Assembly: GCA_001683985.1 (NCBI GenBank)
Contig: MAEO01000002.1
Coordinates: 1-50,178 of the forward strand
Direction: 5' to 3'
Source: Smithella sp. M82
GTDB taxonomy: Bacteria; Desulfobacterota; Syntrophia; Syntrophales; Smithellaceae
Length of the DNA: 50,178 nt
A program made the translations under genes and the position numbers. This document shows positions 25,975-35,154 of this stretch, one piece after another (position 1 is the stretch's first letter; every line of letters starts with the position of its first letter). The notes beneath the pieces were generated by a model that had not been told where the DNA came from, made no database searches, and worked only from the letters and a program-made list of their open reading frames with translations.

Positions 25975-26030
25975 CCTGCCTGGGCATTCCCATGCATTCG
26001 CCGGGGCGCTGCCGGGCTTCGCTGTCTGGA
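25975..26030. repeat. GC-rich intergenic repeat
   Basis: A patch with GCCTGCCTGGGCATTCCCAT, GCATTCGCCGGGGCGCTGCC and CGGGCTTCGC, related in words and composition to 13566-13666. The remaining sequence of the gap 25778-26167 shows no gene. Confidence 0.45.
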
Positions 26031-26041
26031 TGATGCAATAT

Positions 26042-26080
26042 AAAAAGGGTTGTCTTGTTAACGCGACAACCCTTTTATTT
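26042..26080. terminator. bidirectional Rho-independent terminator
   Basis: AAAAGGGTTGTC (26043-26054) pairs perfectly with GACAACCCTTTT (26065-26076), with T-rich ends on both strands. On the minus strand it ends the acyl-CoA synthetase transcript about 90 bases after the stop. Confidence 0.85.
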
Positions 26081-26167
26081 ATAAATCGTAACTGGATTTA
26101 CCCTTGGGGCATCATAACCCGCTTTTGTAACCTGAAGGTCATCTACGACGGGAAAGACAAAAAGGTT

Positions 26168-28075
26168 TTATTTCTTCCCGTAGCCGATAGTCTTGGCTGC
26201 CTGAGCTATTAAATCCAAAGTTGCAGGATCATCAATTGTGGAAGGCGCCACGTAATCTTTGCCGTCCACTATTTTACGCATCGTGCTGCGCAGGGTTTTT
26301 CCTGAACGCGTTTTCGGCAGAGCCTTAACAATTGCTGCTTCCTTGAAGCAGGCCAGCGCGCCCAGTTCATTGCGAACCATCTGAACAAGTTCTTTGACGA
26401 TGTCGTCGGGATTGCGGTCTACTCCGGCTTTCAGTACAACAAATCCCACCGGAACCTGGCCTTTTAACTGGTCTTCAGCGCCAAAAACAGCGCACTCAGC
26501 TACGTCCTTATGCTTAGATACAATTTCTTCCATCGCGCCGGTGGACAAACGATGTCCGGCGACGTTGATGACGTCATCAATGCGTCCCATGATAAAGATA
26601 TAACCGTCCTCATCGAAGCGTCCGCCGTCACCGGTTACATAATAGCCCGGCCTTTCCGTGACGTATTCCAGATAACGTTTGTCATCCTGCCACAGTGTGG
26701 GAAGACACCCGGGAGGCAGAGGGAGTTTTATGACCACAGAACCTTCTTCGCCGTCGGGAAGCTGGTTGCCGTCGGAATCCAGAATCTGTACATTGTAGCC
26801 CGGCACCGGTTTTGTAGGGGATCCTGCCTTGATGGGGAAGGGTTCAATGCCCATGCAGTTGGCGGCAATCGGCCAGCCGGTTTCCGTCTGCCACCAGTGA
26901 TCGACAACGGGAATCTTCAGCATGTCGCTTGCCCAGTGATAGGTGTCGGGATCGAGTCGTTCGCCGGCGAGGAACAGATATCGGAGACATTTAATATCGT
27001 ATTTTTTCAGATAATCACCTTTGGGGTCTTCCTTTTTGATGGCGCGGAAAGCCGTGGGAGCCGTGAACAAAACGGAAACGCCATGCTGGGAAATGACGCG
27101 CCAGAAAGCGCCCGGGTCAGGCGTGCCGACCGGTTTGCCTTCGTAAACGATGGTAGTGCAGCCGTAAAGAAGCGGTGCGTAAACAATGTATGAATGTCCG
27201 ACAACCCAGCCGACATCGGAGGCCGCCCAGTAAACTTCGCCCGGTTTCATGTCGTAAATATATTTCATCGACCATTTCAGGGCTACGGCATGACCACCGT
27301 TATCCCGCACGACGCCCTTGGGCTTGCCGGTTGTTCCGGATGTGTAAAGAATGTAAAGAGGGTCTGTCGCGGCAACAGTTACGCAGGGAACAGGTTTAGC
27401 GTCTTTCATCAGGTCGTTCCAGTCCAGATCTCGTGATGCTGCCATATCTGCCTTAACTTGCGGACGCTGATAAATAACGCATTTTTCCGGTTTGTGTGAT
27501 GCTATTTTAATTGCCTCGTCTAAAAGAGGTTTGTAAGGAAGCGTCTTTTTACCTTCGATGCCGCAGGAGGCGGAAATAATAACTTTGGGTTTGGCATCGT
27601 CGATACGGATGGCCAATTCATTGGGTGCGAATCCGCCAAAAACAACAGAATGAACTGCACCGATGCGGGCGCAGGAAAGCATTGCTGCCAGCGCTTGAGG
27701 TATCATAGGCATGTAGATAATAACTGTGTCGCCTTTTTTTACTCCAAGTGAACCGAGGACCCCGGCGAATTTTGATACTGTGTCTAATAATTCTTTATAA
27801 GAAATCTTTTGGATGTTATTCGTTACGGGGCTGTCGTAAATAATTGCTGTTTGTTCTCCCCGTCCAGATTCAACCTGATAATCGAGGGCGTTATAACAGG
27901 TATTTAATTGTCCACCCACAAACCAGCGATAAAAAGGTTTTTTGCTGTCGTCGAGAACCTTGTCCCATTTTTTGTTCCAGATAACGTTCTCGGCTGCTTT
28001 ACCCCAAAAAACATCGGGCTCATTGATGGATTGAGAAAAAATTTCTTTGTACTTTAATTGATCGGCCATATTCAT
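26168..28075 (-). CDS. acetyl/propionyl-CoA synthetase (PrpE/ACSS3-like)
   Basis: A 635-residue AMP-forming acyl-CoA synthetase that activates a short-chain acid with ATP and CoA. Motifs are YTSGTTGKPKG near residue 245, WWQTETGW near 395, GYYVTGD near 483 and the C-terminal PKTRSGKTLR near 590, whose lysine is the catalytic and acetylation-controlled residue. The N-terminus (WFVGGQLNTCYNALD) is closer to propionyl-CoA synthetases than to AcsA, so propionate is the likelier substrate. A strong terminator follows. AGGAAGGG precedes the start; a second ATG two codons on is also possible. Confidence 0.88.
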   Translation of the reverse strand: MNMADQLKYKEIFSQSINEPDVFWGKAAENVIWNKKWDKVLDDSKKPFYRWFVGGQLNTCYNALDYQVESGRGEQTAIIYDSPVTNNIQKISYKELLDTVSKFAGVLGSLGVKKGDTVIIYMPMIPQALAAMLSCARIGAVHSVVFGGFAPNELAIRIDDAKPKVIISASCGIEGKKTLPYKPLLDEAIKIASHKPEKCVIYQRPQVKADMAASRDLDWNDLMKDAKPVPCVTVAATDPLYILYTSGTTGKPKGVVRDNGGHAVALKWSMKYIYDMKPGEVYWAASDVGWVVGHSYIVYAPLLYGCTTIVYEGKPVGTPDPGAFWRVISQHGVSVLFTAPTAFRAIKKEDPKGDYLKKYDIKCLRYLFLAGERLDPDTYHWASDMLKIPVVDHWWQTETGWPIAANCMGIEPFPIKAGSPTKPVPGYNVQILDSDGNQLPDGEEGSVVIKLPLPPGCLPTLWQDDKRYLEYVTERPGYYVTGDGGRFDEDGYIFIMGRIDDVINVAGHRLSTGAMEEIVSKHKDVAECAVFGAEDQLKGQVPVGFVVLKAGVDRNPDDIVKELVQMVRNELGALACFKEAAIVKALPKTRSGKTLRSTMRKIVDGKDYVAPSTIDDPATLDLIAQAAKTIGYGKK

Positions 28076-28300
28076 TCCCTTCCTAAATTTAATTTTATAT
28101 AATGAGTATATCAGATTGAAATTGAATTTGTCAAAGGTAAAATAATCTCTGATATTATACAGCTTTCGGCGGAATAAATTCGAATGATGTTTGATTAAGG
28201 AATATCCGCTTCGGGGATAGTTCTCAATACAGATAAATCTGGATTGGATAATTCGACCATCAAATTTCAGCGCACTTCGTTTCTAAAAATTTGGTCTCAT

Positions 28301-28336
28301 TAAAAAGCGCGGCCCCGATAAATCGGAGCCGCGCTC
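28301..28336 (-). terminator. Rho-independent terminator of the hydroxyacyl-CoA dehydrogenase gene
   Basis: AGCGCGGC (28306-28313) and GCCGCGCT (28328-28335) pair, extended inward by CCGAT/ATCGG, with a T run on the minus strand. The remaining gap to the synthetase gene (28076-28300) shows nothing else. Confidence 0.85.
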
Positions 28337-28377
28337 AATATTGTTAAAAGTAAAAAGTTGATCAGACTTTCAAAAAA

Positions 28378-29541
28378 CTATTTCATCTGTTTGAAGGAAC
28401 CATCCACGATTTCGGGTTCGGGTTTGAAAATCTTGAGACCGAAACGATTGTGCAGCTTGTTAAGTATATCAGCCATCTGTGTATGTTCCATCCCCGCGCC
28501 CATGGCGAACGGTCCGGCAAATGCCCTCATGCAGTGAACCATGCCCAGATCGATATCTGCCGCGGAAGCTGCGATTTTCTCTTTTAATACACGCACTGCT
28601 TCGTTGATCTGAATGGACAGAAAATCCATTGGGCCGAATTCCTGAGTCTGTGCGGAAGCGTCGATCTTGGCCTTGCCGCCTTCCCAAGTGTATATTCCCT
28701 GGCCGCCCTTCATACCGAGTTTTTTACTGTCCAGCAGATTCTGCAGTACTTTGCCGGGTTTGTATTCCGGAGAAAGTGTCTCGGAATAATACTTGAGGGT
28801 ATGATAGAAAACGTCAATGCCGACGAAATCCGCGAGTTCAAAGGGTCCCATGGGCATGCCGGCGGCTGTCTTCATGATGGTATCGATGGCATCCGGCTTG
28901 ATTTTACCTTCATCCAGAATGGCGCTGATCAGAGCCTGATTGGGCGCGCCGATACGGTTTACGATGAAACCCGGAGCATCCTTGAGTACCTTGACGGGAA
29001 CCTTACCGATCTTCTTGGTCATTTCGCAGAGCAGGTCTATGTTGGCGTCGGTGGTTTTATTGGCATAAATCACTTCCACGCCTTTCATGACGGGTGCGGG
29101 ATTGAAGAAATGCATGCCGAGAATTCGTTCCGGGTTTTTCACGACTGTGCCGATTTCGGAAATGCTCATTGTAGAGGTGTTGGACGCAAGCAGCGCGTCA
29201 GCCGGAGCGGCGGCTGATATTTCGGCAAAAACCTTTTTCTTCAGATCCATAACTTCCGGAACCGCTTCAATAACTACCTGAGCGTCCTTGACTGCTTCGG
29301 CGTTGCTTAAAGATGTGGACAAGTTGCCAATTACCTCGGCCCTTTTTTCGGCGGTGAGCTTACCTTTGCTGACTAGGGTATCCAGGCTCTTGTTGACGGT
29401 AGCCATGCCTTTGTCAATAAATTCCTGCTTGATGTCTACCATGACAGCCTTCAGACCGGCCATCGCGCATACCTGAGCGATGCCGTTTCCCATGGCTCCC
29501 GAACCGATTACTGCAACCTTTTTGATATCATCCAATTTCAT
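28378..29541 (-). CDS. 3-hydroxyacyl-CoA dehydrogenase
   Basis: A 387-residue NAD-dependent enzyme oxidising or forming 3-hydroxyacyl-CoA in beta-oxidation or butyrate metabolism. The Rossmann loop is GSGAMGNGIA (13-22). EAVPE (catalytic glutamate region), SNTSTMSISEI and HFFNPAPVMKGVEV (catalytic His) follow. The first C-terminal domain has GFIVNRI and PMGPFELADFVGID. About 100 further residues resemble a second copy of the C-terminal domain, so it is longer than the 282-residue butyryl type. AAGGAG supports the start. The large AT-rich gap upstream suggests its own promoter. Confidence 0.9.
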   Translation of the reverse strand: MKLDDIKKVAVIGSGAMGNGIAQVCAMAGLKAVMVDIKQEFIDKGMATVNKSLDTLVSKGKLTAEKRAEVIGNLSTSLSNAEAVKDAQVVIEAVPEVMDLKKKVFAEISAAAPADALLASNTSTMSISEIGTVVKNPERILGMHFFNPAPVMKGVEVIYANKTTDANIDLLCEMTKKIGKVPVKVLKDAPGFIVNRIGAPNQALISAILDEGKIKPDAIDTIMKTAAGMPMGPFELADFVGIDVFYHTLKYYSETLSPEYKPGKVLQNLLDSKKLGMKGGQGIYTWEGGKAKIDASAQTQEFGPMDFLSIQINEAVRVLKEKIAASAADIDLGMVHCMRAFAGPFAMGAGMEHTQMADILNKLHNRFGLKIFKPEPEIVDGSFKQMK

Positions 29542-30165
29542 AGTGATTCTCCTTCCTAGATTATTTTTATTTGATAAGAATTATAGGCAGTAATTCTTTT
29601 TCTTGTTCGTGGAGTATAGGCAATTGAATGCTTAACTGTCAAGAGAAAAAGGATTAATATTGCATTTAGTTTAAACTTTTTTTTAAAGGATACAGATTAT
29701 TCAAATGTTTTTTTTCGATGCTTTGGTTCTTTAGAAACTAAAAGTTTATTATTTTTAAGTAGATAAGAGTAAATTTAACCTTTCTGATAGTGGTTTATAA
29801 AGGTGGTGGGGATTTATATTAGTGAAAAGTAAATGTTACTGTCCGGTTAGGTATAGGGATGTTTAAGGAACTTATAAAGAAGAAATGATTTTGTATCCGG
29901 TATTTATTAACAGAGAAACTTAATATTTAAGATTGGGTAAAGAGTTATTCACAGTGCGAAGTATTTTACGCATATCGGCAGTATACTTTTAGTGTTATTT
30001 GCGGCATGATATTTAAAAAAGATAATAAATACAAATCAGTTTAATGTTATAAAAAATTTTTAATTAGCGGTATATATTTTGCTTTAAATTAAAACAATTT
30101 ATCATTGTTATTATATTTATTTTGGGTTACATTCACAAAACTTATAATCAGGGAAGTTTTTTTGA
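29542..30165. other. AT-rich intergenic region between divergent units
   Basis: 624 bases, strongly AT-rich, with no gene seen on either strand. It separates the minus-strand hydroxyacyl-CoA dehydrogenase from the plus-strand acyl-chain cluster and must hold both promoters. Many AT-rich hexamers are present, so no single promoter can be chosen. Confidence 0.6.
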
Positions 30166-31116
30166 ATGAGTGATAACAAAAACATAGCTGTTGTTTTTCC
30201 CGGACAGGGTTCGCAAAAGCCTGGTATGGGTAAGGATTTTTGTGAGCAGATTTCTGTATGCCGTCAAACATATGAAGAAGCTGCCGATGCTCTGGGCTGG
30301 GACGTTTCTTCTATGTGTTTTGGCGAAGATGAAAGACTGAATCTTACCGAGTATACACAGCCATGTATTGTAACGACGGAAATAGCCATGTTGAAGGGTC
30401 TGTCTGAAAATTATGGATTTGCTGCTGATTATTTTGGCGGTCATTCTTTAGGAGAATTTACGGCACTTGTTGCGGCAGGAGTTATGCCTCTGGCTGATAC
30501 GGTAAAAATAGTTCAGATGCGCGGTCGTTTAATGCAGGAAGCCGTCCCGGTGGGTGTCGGCGGCATGGCGGCAGTTATTTCCGAAAACATAGATATTGAT
30601 ATGTTGAAAAAGCTGATGGATGGACTTAATGCCGGTGTTGCCAATATTAATTCCACCAATCAGGTGGTTATCAGCGGCGAGTTAACGGCGATTGACGAAA
30701 TGGAGAAAAGACTGGGGGAAAATTTCCCCGCCGGGAAATCATTCCGGTTTATTCGGTTGAATGTAAGCGCTCCGTTTCACAGCCGTTTGATGAAAACAAT
30801 TGAAGTCCGTTTTGCCGATATTCTGGAAAAATTCAGCGGCAACCTGAACGTTCGGAATGCCTCAAGAGTAACCTCAAACTTTACTGGAGGTTTTCATATG
30901 GGCAGCGGCGCCGAATTACAAAAGAATCTTGTTAATCAAATCAGCAATACCGTGAACTGGCGGGGGAATATGCAGGCGCTGGCAGAAAAAGCCGGCGAAA
31001 TTTACGAAGTCGGACCGGGAAGACCCCTGCGCGATTTTTTCAAAACGATTGGTGTAACCTGTCAATCGATTACCACACTCAGCACAGCAGAAAAAATTTT
31101 TAAAGGCGTGGATTAG
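30166..31116 (+). CDS. fabD: malonyl-CoA:ACP acyltransferase
   Basis: A 316-residue acyltransferase that loads malonyl or a similar extender from CoA onto an acyl carrier protein. FPGQGSQKPGMG (11-22) and GHSLGE (92-97, nucleophile Ser94) are diagnostic, and the catalytic histidine is in SAPFHSRLM near 203. It opens the acyl-chain cluster. Since an ordinary FabD is expected elsewhere in the genome, this copy may be dedicated to the cluster. That is an inference. Confidence 0.9.
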   Translation: MSDNKNIAVVFPGQGSQKPGMGKDFCEQISVCRQTYEEAADALGWDVSSMCFGEDERLNLTEYTQPCIVTTEIAMLKGLSENYGFAADYFGGHSLGEFTALVAAGVMPLADTVKIVQMRGRLMQEAVPVGVGGMAAVISENIDIDMLKKLMDGLNAGVANINSTNQVVISGELTAIDEMEKRLGENFPAGKSFRFIRLNVSAPFHSRLMKTIEVRFADILEKFSGNLNVRNASRVTSNFTGGFHMGSGAELQKNLVNQISNTVNWRGNMQALAEKAGEIYEVGPGRPLRDFFKTIGVTCQSITTLSTAEKIFKGVD

Positions 31117-31163
31117 TCTTTTAACATAACCGAAGCGTTTAATTCCGTGAAGGAGAAAAAGCT

Positions 31164-32606
31164 TTGAACAAAGCAGTAGATAAAATAAATCCTCTGAAAA
31201 TTCAGGATAATACTTTCCGTGACGGGCATCAGTCAATTTATGCCACAAGGATGCGGACGGAAGATATGATCCCTATCGCTGAAGAGATGGATAGCTGCGG
31301 TTTTCACGCTATGGAAGTATGGGGCGGTGCGACATTTGACACTATGCATAGATTTTTGGGTGAAGATCCCTGGATGCGTCCTAGAATTTTGAAGAAATAT
31401 ATCAAGAAAACTCCCTTTGCCATGCTCATACGGGGACAAAACCTTGTGGGTTATCGTCATTACGCCGACGATGTCGTGCGCGCTTTTGTGGATAAGGCCT
31501 GCGAAATAGGTATTGATATCTTCCGTTGCTTTGATGCTTTAAACGATTTCCGTAACATGGAATCATGTGCGGAAAGAGTTAAAGCAAATGGGAAAAATTT
31601 TCAGGGAGCATTTTGTTATTCGTTAACGGGTGTGCAACTTGGCGGGGAAGTTTATAATCTTGAATATTTTGTAAGAAAAGCAAAAGAACTGGAACAGATG
31701 GGGGCTGATGCAATTTGTATCAAAGACATGAGCGGCATTCTTTCTCCTTTCGATGCTTTTGATTTGATTTCTGCCATTAAAAAAGAAATAAAAGTTCCCT
31801 TGCATCTGCATTCTCATTACACCAGCGGAATGGCTACGATGACTTACTTAAAAGCAATAGAAGCAGGGATTGATGTTGTGGATACCTGTCTTGCGCCCTT
31901 CGCGCTGAGAACTTCCATGCCTGCAATTGAGCCGATTGTTGCTTCTCTTCGCGGAACGGAGCGCGATACGGGACTGGATTTGAACAAATTGCTTTTGCTG
32001 GGTGAACATCTCGAAAGTATAGCGCCGAAATACAATGTCCATTTGCCGACTCATAAACTTTCCATTATCGATAACGGAGTCCTCGCTCATCAGGTTCCCG
32101 GCGGCATGATTTCCAACCTGACTGGTCAGCTCAAAGAAATGAACGCGCTCGACAAGCTGGGGAAAATTTACGAAGAAGTGGCAATAACCAGAAAAGATAT
32201 GGGCTCTCCTCCTCTGGTTACTCCGGTTTCGCAGATTATCGGGGCACAGGCGGTGCTGAATGTTCTTTTCGGTCGTTATGTGCGGGTTTCCAATCAGCTC
32301 AAGGATCTGGTTCTTGGCTTATACGGTAAAACGCCGATGCCGATTGACGCGGAATTAACCAAAAAGATATTGAAAAACTATAAACGCGGGCAGGAGCCGT
32401 TATCAGGAAGGCCGGCTGATTATCTGGAACCGGAAATCGAAGCAGCGAAGAAAAAAATGGGTGACCTTGCCCGCACAGAAGAAGATGTGCTGGCCTATAT
32501 ATTATATCCTGCAACTATGGAAAAATTTCTACGATCGAAATATGGAATTGATTCTTCAAAAAGTTCGGGAGTGGAAAATATTCCTAAAAAAAAAGTAGCC
32601 GCATAA
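31164..32606 (+). CDS. biotin-dependent carboxyltransferase subunit (PycB/OadA/5S type)
   Basis: A 480-residue TIM-barrel carboxyltransferase. DNTFRDGHQS near residue 15, FRCFDALNDFRNM near 118 and the metal-binding LHLHSHYTSGMA near 216 match pyruvate carboxylase B, oxaloacetate decarboxylase alpha and transcarboxylase 5S. There is no biotinyl domain: the C-terminus ends GVENIPKKKVAA and lacks a (A/M)MKM motif. It therefore needs a separate biotin carrier, which is not in the window. TTG start with GGAG upstream. Its place between FabD and an acyl-CoA dehydrogenase suggests extender or anaplerotic supply; this is not proven. Confidence 0.85.
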   Translation: MNKAVDKINPLKIQDNTFRDGHQSIYATRMRTEDMIPIAEEMDSCGFHAMEVWGGATFDTMHRFLGEDPWMRPRILKKYIKKTPFAMLIRGQNLVGYRHYADDVVRAFVDKACEIGIDIFRCFDALNDFRNMESCAERVKANGKNFQGAFCYSLTGVQLGGEVYNLEYFVRKAKELEQMGADAICIKDMSGILSPFDAFDLISAIKKEIKVPLHLHSHYTSGMATMTYLKAIEAGIDVVDTCLAPFALRTSMPAIEPIVASLRGTERDTGLDLNKLLLLGEHLESIAPKYNVHLPTHKLSIIDNGVLAHQVPGGMISNLTGQLKEMNALDKLGKIYEEVAITRKDMGSPPLVTPVSQIIGAQAVLNVLFGRYVRVSNQLKDLVLGLYGKTPMPIDAELTKKILKNYKRGQEPLSGRPADYLEPEIEAAKKKMGDLARTEEDVLAYILYPATMEKFLRSKYGIDSSKSSGVENIPKKKVAA

Positions 32607-32718
32607 TGCAGCGGTAAGAAAATAAAACTCCTTCTTTGAAGAGATATTTTTCATTGAAAGAGTTGTTTTATAAGCTCGTCTGCAAATATAATAATAATAG
32701 AGGAGAAGGGATTGATTT

Positions 32719-33918
32719 ATGGACTTGAGTCTTAGTGAAAGTCAATTGACATACCTGGATACTGTGCGGAAGTTTGTAAAAAATGAAATAACGCCGCATA
32801 TTTTGGAACTGGAAAAAAGTCATATTTTCCCCTGGGACATCATTAACAGAGCCTGGGAAACCGGCATTCTTAATTTATGTATTCCGGAATCTGTGCAGGG
32901 TTATGAAATTGATGCAATCACGTCAGCCTTGATTATCAAAGAACTTTCCTATGGCGATACCGGAATTTCCACTTCGGCGATGTGCAATGATTTAGCCAAT
33001 GTTGTAATCAGTCTGCATGGAACTGATGAACAAAAAGAATTGTTTCTCAAACCTTTTGTCAAAAAACCTATCCTGGCTTCTTTTTGTCTGACGGAACCCA
33101 ATGCCGGTTCCGATAATTCGATGATGACCAGTTATATCAGCAAAAATAATGATGGCAATTATGTCTTAAACGGCTCCAAATGTTTTATTACCAATGCGTC
33201 TTACGCCTCTCAGTTTACAGTTCTTTGTAAAGTAGGCAAGCCGACAGGTAATTTTATAGCTTGTGTTATTGTTCCGGTCGGGCAGGTTACATCCGCTGAT
33301 ATCCCTGGCATAGGAAATGCTGCCAGAGAAATTAAAGTGCCGGCGGGTGGGAAAATAATAATCGGCAAGCCGGAAGATAAACTGGGACAGCGACTTTCCA
33401 ACACCGCCAGTGTAACTTTTGAAGATGTTATTATCCTTCCGAATCAGGTTATTGGAGACAGGCGGCTTGGTTTTAAGTATGTCATTGACGTTTTGGATTA
33501 CGCCCGACCGATGGTTGCGGCTATCGGTTTGGGACTTGCCAAAAGAGCTTTTGATGTTACGGTGTCATATACGAGGGAGCGCAAGCAGTTCGGTCACCGG
33601 TTATGCGATCTTCCCGTGGCCAGAGAAATGCTGACAACCATGTGGAAAAAAATGGAACTGGCTGAACTCGCTCTTTTAAAAGCAGTGTGCAAAATTGGAG
33701 AAAAAGCAAGTGATGCCGGAATTTATGCGTCTCTGGCGAAAAACACGGCGGCAGAAGCTGCCATCTTTTGTGCGACGGAAGGTCTTCATCTGCACGGTGG
33801 ATACGGTTTTACCGCCGAGTATGAGATTTCCAAACTGGCGCGTGATGCTCATATTATCGATATTTACGAAGGTGTCCGCGAAGTACAGAACATGATTATC
33901 GGACGGGAAATTGTTTAA
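32719..33918 (+). CDS. acyl-CoA dehydrogenase
   Basis: A 399-residue FAD enzyme. FCLTEPNAGSD near residue 117 (acyl binding and FAD), NGSKCFITNASYA near 150, RKQFGHRL near 290 and LHLHGGYGFTAEYE near 355 are family motifs. The catalytic base is Glu384 in IYEGVREVQNMIIGR. It introduces or removes a double bond next to a thioester. Within this cluster it could work as an enoyl reductase or desaturase on CoA- or ACP-bound chains; this is inference. GGAGAAGGG lies upstream of the ATG. Confidence 0.9.
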   Translation: MDLSLSESQLTYLDTVRKFVKNEITPHILELEKSHIFPWDIINRAWETGILNLCIPESVQGYEIDAITSALIIKELSYGDTGISTSAMCNDLANVVISLHGTDEQKELFLKPFVKKPILASFCLTEPNAGSDNSMMTSYISKNNDGNYVLNGSKCFITNASYASQFTVLCKVGKPTGNFIACVIVPVGQVTSADIPGIGNAAREIKVPAGGKIIIGKPEDKLGQRLSNTASVTFEDVIILPNQVIGDRRLGFKYVIDVLDYARPMVAAIGLGLAKRAFDVTVSYTRERKQFGHRLCDLPVAREMLTTMWKKMELAELALLKAVCKIGEKASDAGIYASLAKNTAAEAAIFCATEGLHLHGGYGFTAEYEISKLARDAHIIDIYEGVREVQNMIIGREIV

Positions 33919-33965
33919 TATTGAGTGAAGCGTGAGTAGTGAATAGTGAAAGGTGAAGGGGCGCA

Positions 33966-34694
33966 ATGATTGAAAAGCCGGTTGTTTTAGTTACTGGTGG
34001 TGCGACGGGAATAGGAGCGGCTTGTTGTCGCGCTTTGTCGGCGGAAGATTTTCATGTAGGCATACATTACAATAAGAGTGCCGAGAAAGCTCAAAAACTG
34101 CTTGCAGAAATAAAAGACGGATTTTTGATTCAGGCGGATCTGTCCGATATTCAACAGGTGGATGCGCTGATAGGCAAGTTGAAAGACACTGTAGGACGAG
34201 TTGATGTTCTGGTTAACAACGCCGGACAGTCGATCAACGCCGATATAATTTCCATGAAACCGGAACAATTTGATGCGCAACGCGCACTTACCAAAGGTGT
34301 CTGGTATTTAACCAAAAGAATTCTGCGTCAGTTTATGATTCGAAATTCGGCCGGGCGTATTATCAATATTTCCAGTGTCGTCGGTCATACGGGCAACGCC
34401 GGCCAGATTCCTTACACAATGGAAAAAGCGGCGCTTGATGCTTTCACCAAATCACTGGCGCGGGAACTCAAGGGAAGAAATATTCTGGTTAATTCCGTGG
34501 CTCCCGGATTCATTGATACGGAGATGACTAAAGAATTGCCGGAAGAAATTAAAAATAAAATCATGGATGAAATTATTCTGGAACGTATCGGAAAGCCTGA
34601 AGAAGTGGCGGAAGTGGTCGCTTTTCTGGCCAAAAGAGGAAGTTACATCACCGGTTCGGTGATTCACGTTAACGGAGGGCTTTATGGAGGCTGA
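33966..34694 (+). CDS. FabG-like 3-oxoacyl-ACP reductase (SDR family)
   Basis: A 242-residue short-chain dehydrogenase. The cofactor loop is TGGATGIG (10-17), NNAG is at 84-87, and the catalytic Ser136/137, Tyr150 and Lys154 (YTMEK) are complete. APGFIDTEMTKELPEE is the usual FabG substrate-loop pattern. It would reduce the 3-keto group formed by the ketosynthase. It overlaps the dehydratase gene by 11 bases and starts a tightly packed run of six genes. Confidence 0.88.
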   Translation: MIEKPVVLVTGGATGIGAACCRALSAEDFHVGIHYNKSAEKAQKLLAEIKDGFLIQADLSDIQQVDALIGKLKDTVGRVDVLVNNAGQSINADIISMKPEQFDAQRALTKGVWYLTKRILRQFMIRNSAGRIINISSVVGHTGNAGQIPYTMEKAALDAFTKSLARELKGRNILVNSVAPGFIDTEMTKELPEEIKNKIMDEIILERIGKPEEVAEVVAFLAKRGSYITGSVIHVNGGLYGG

Positions 34695-35154
34695 TGACTC
34701 TCTGAAGCAGGAAGTCCTGCAACTTGTTCCTCAGAAGGAACCTTTCCGTTTTGTTGACGAGATTATCAGCCTTGATGATGAACAGATAGTCGGGGCTTAC
34801 CGTTTTCGAGAAGATGAATATTTTTATCGCGGACATTTTCCCGGCAATCCTATTACACCGGGCGTGATTCTTATCGAAACTATGGCGCAAGTCGGGGTTG
34901 TGGCGTTTGGAATTTATCTTTTGTCACGCCAGAAAAATATGCGGCCGGGCGACATGAAATTGCCGGTAAGTCTGTTCTCTCTGGCTGATGGCGTGGAATT
35001 CAGACAAATTGTAAAGCCCGGCGAAAGAGTTATCATCAAAGCGAAAAAAATTTATTTTCGTAAAGTTACAATAAAAGCAAATGTATCGATGGAAAAGGAA
35101 AACGGTGAAATAATTTGCTTCGGAGAATTATCGGGAGTAGGAGTGGATAAATGA
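34684..35154 (+). CDS. FabZ/FabA-like 3-hydroxyacyl-ACP dehydratase
   Basis: A 156-residue hot-dog protein. YRGHFPGNPITPGVILIET contains the catalytic His51 and Glu65. It dehydrates 3-hydroxyacyl-ACP to the enoyl form. The central helix is followed by MAQVGVVAFGIY rather than the shorter FabZ pattern, so it may belong to a variant group with specialised substrates. It starts inside the reductase gene and ends inside the ketosynthase start (ATGA), implying coupled translation. Confidence 0.88.
   Translation: MEADDSLKQEVLQLVPQKEPFRFVDEIISLDDEQIVGAYRFREDEYFYRGHFPGNPITPGVILIETMAQVGVVAFGIYLLSRQKNMRPGDMKLPVSLFSLADGVEFRQIVKPGERVIIKAKKIYFRKVTIKANVSMEKENGEIICFGELSGVGVDK

Noticed and set aside
26510-27193. 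227-codon plus-strand reading opposite the acyl-CoA synthetase
   Set aside because: It is a shadow of the intact synthetase gene on the other strand, without domain or ribosome site.
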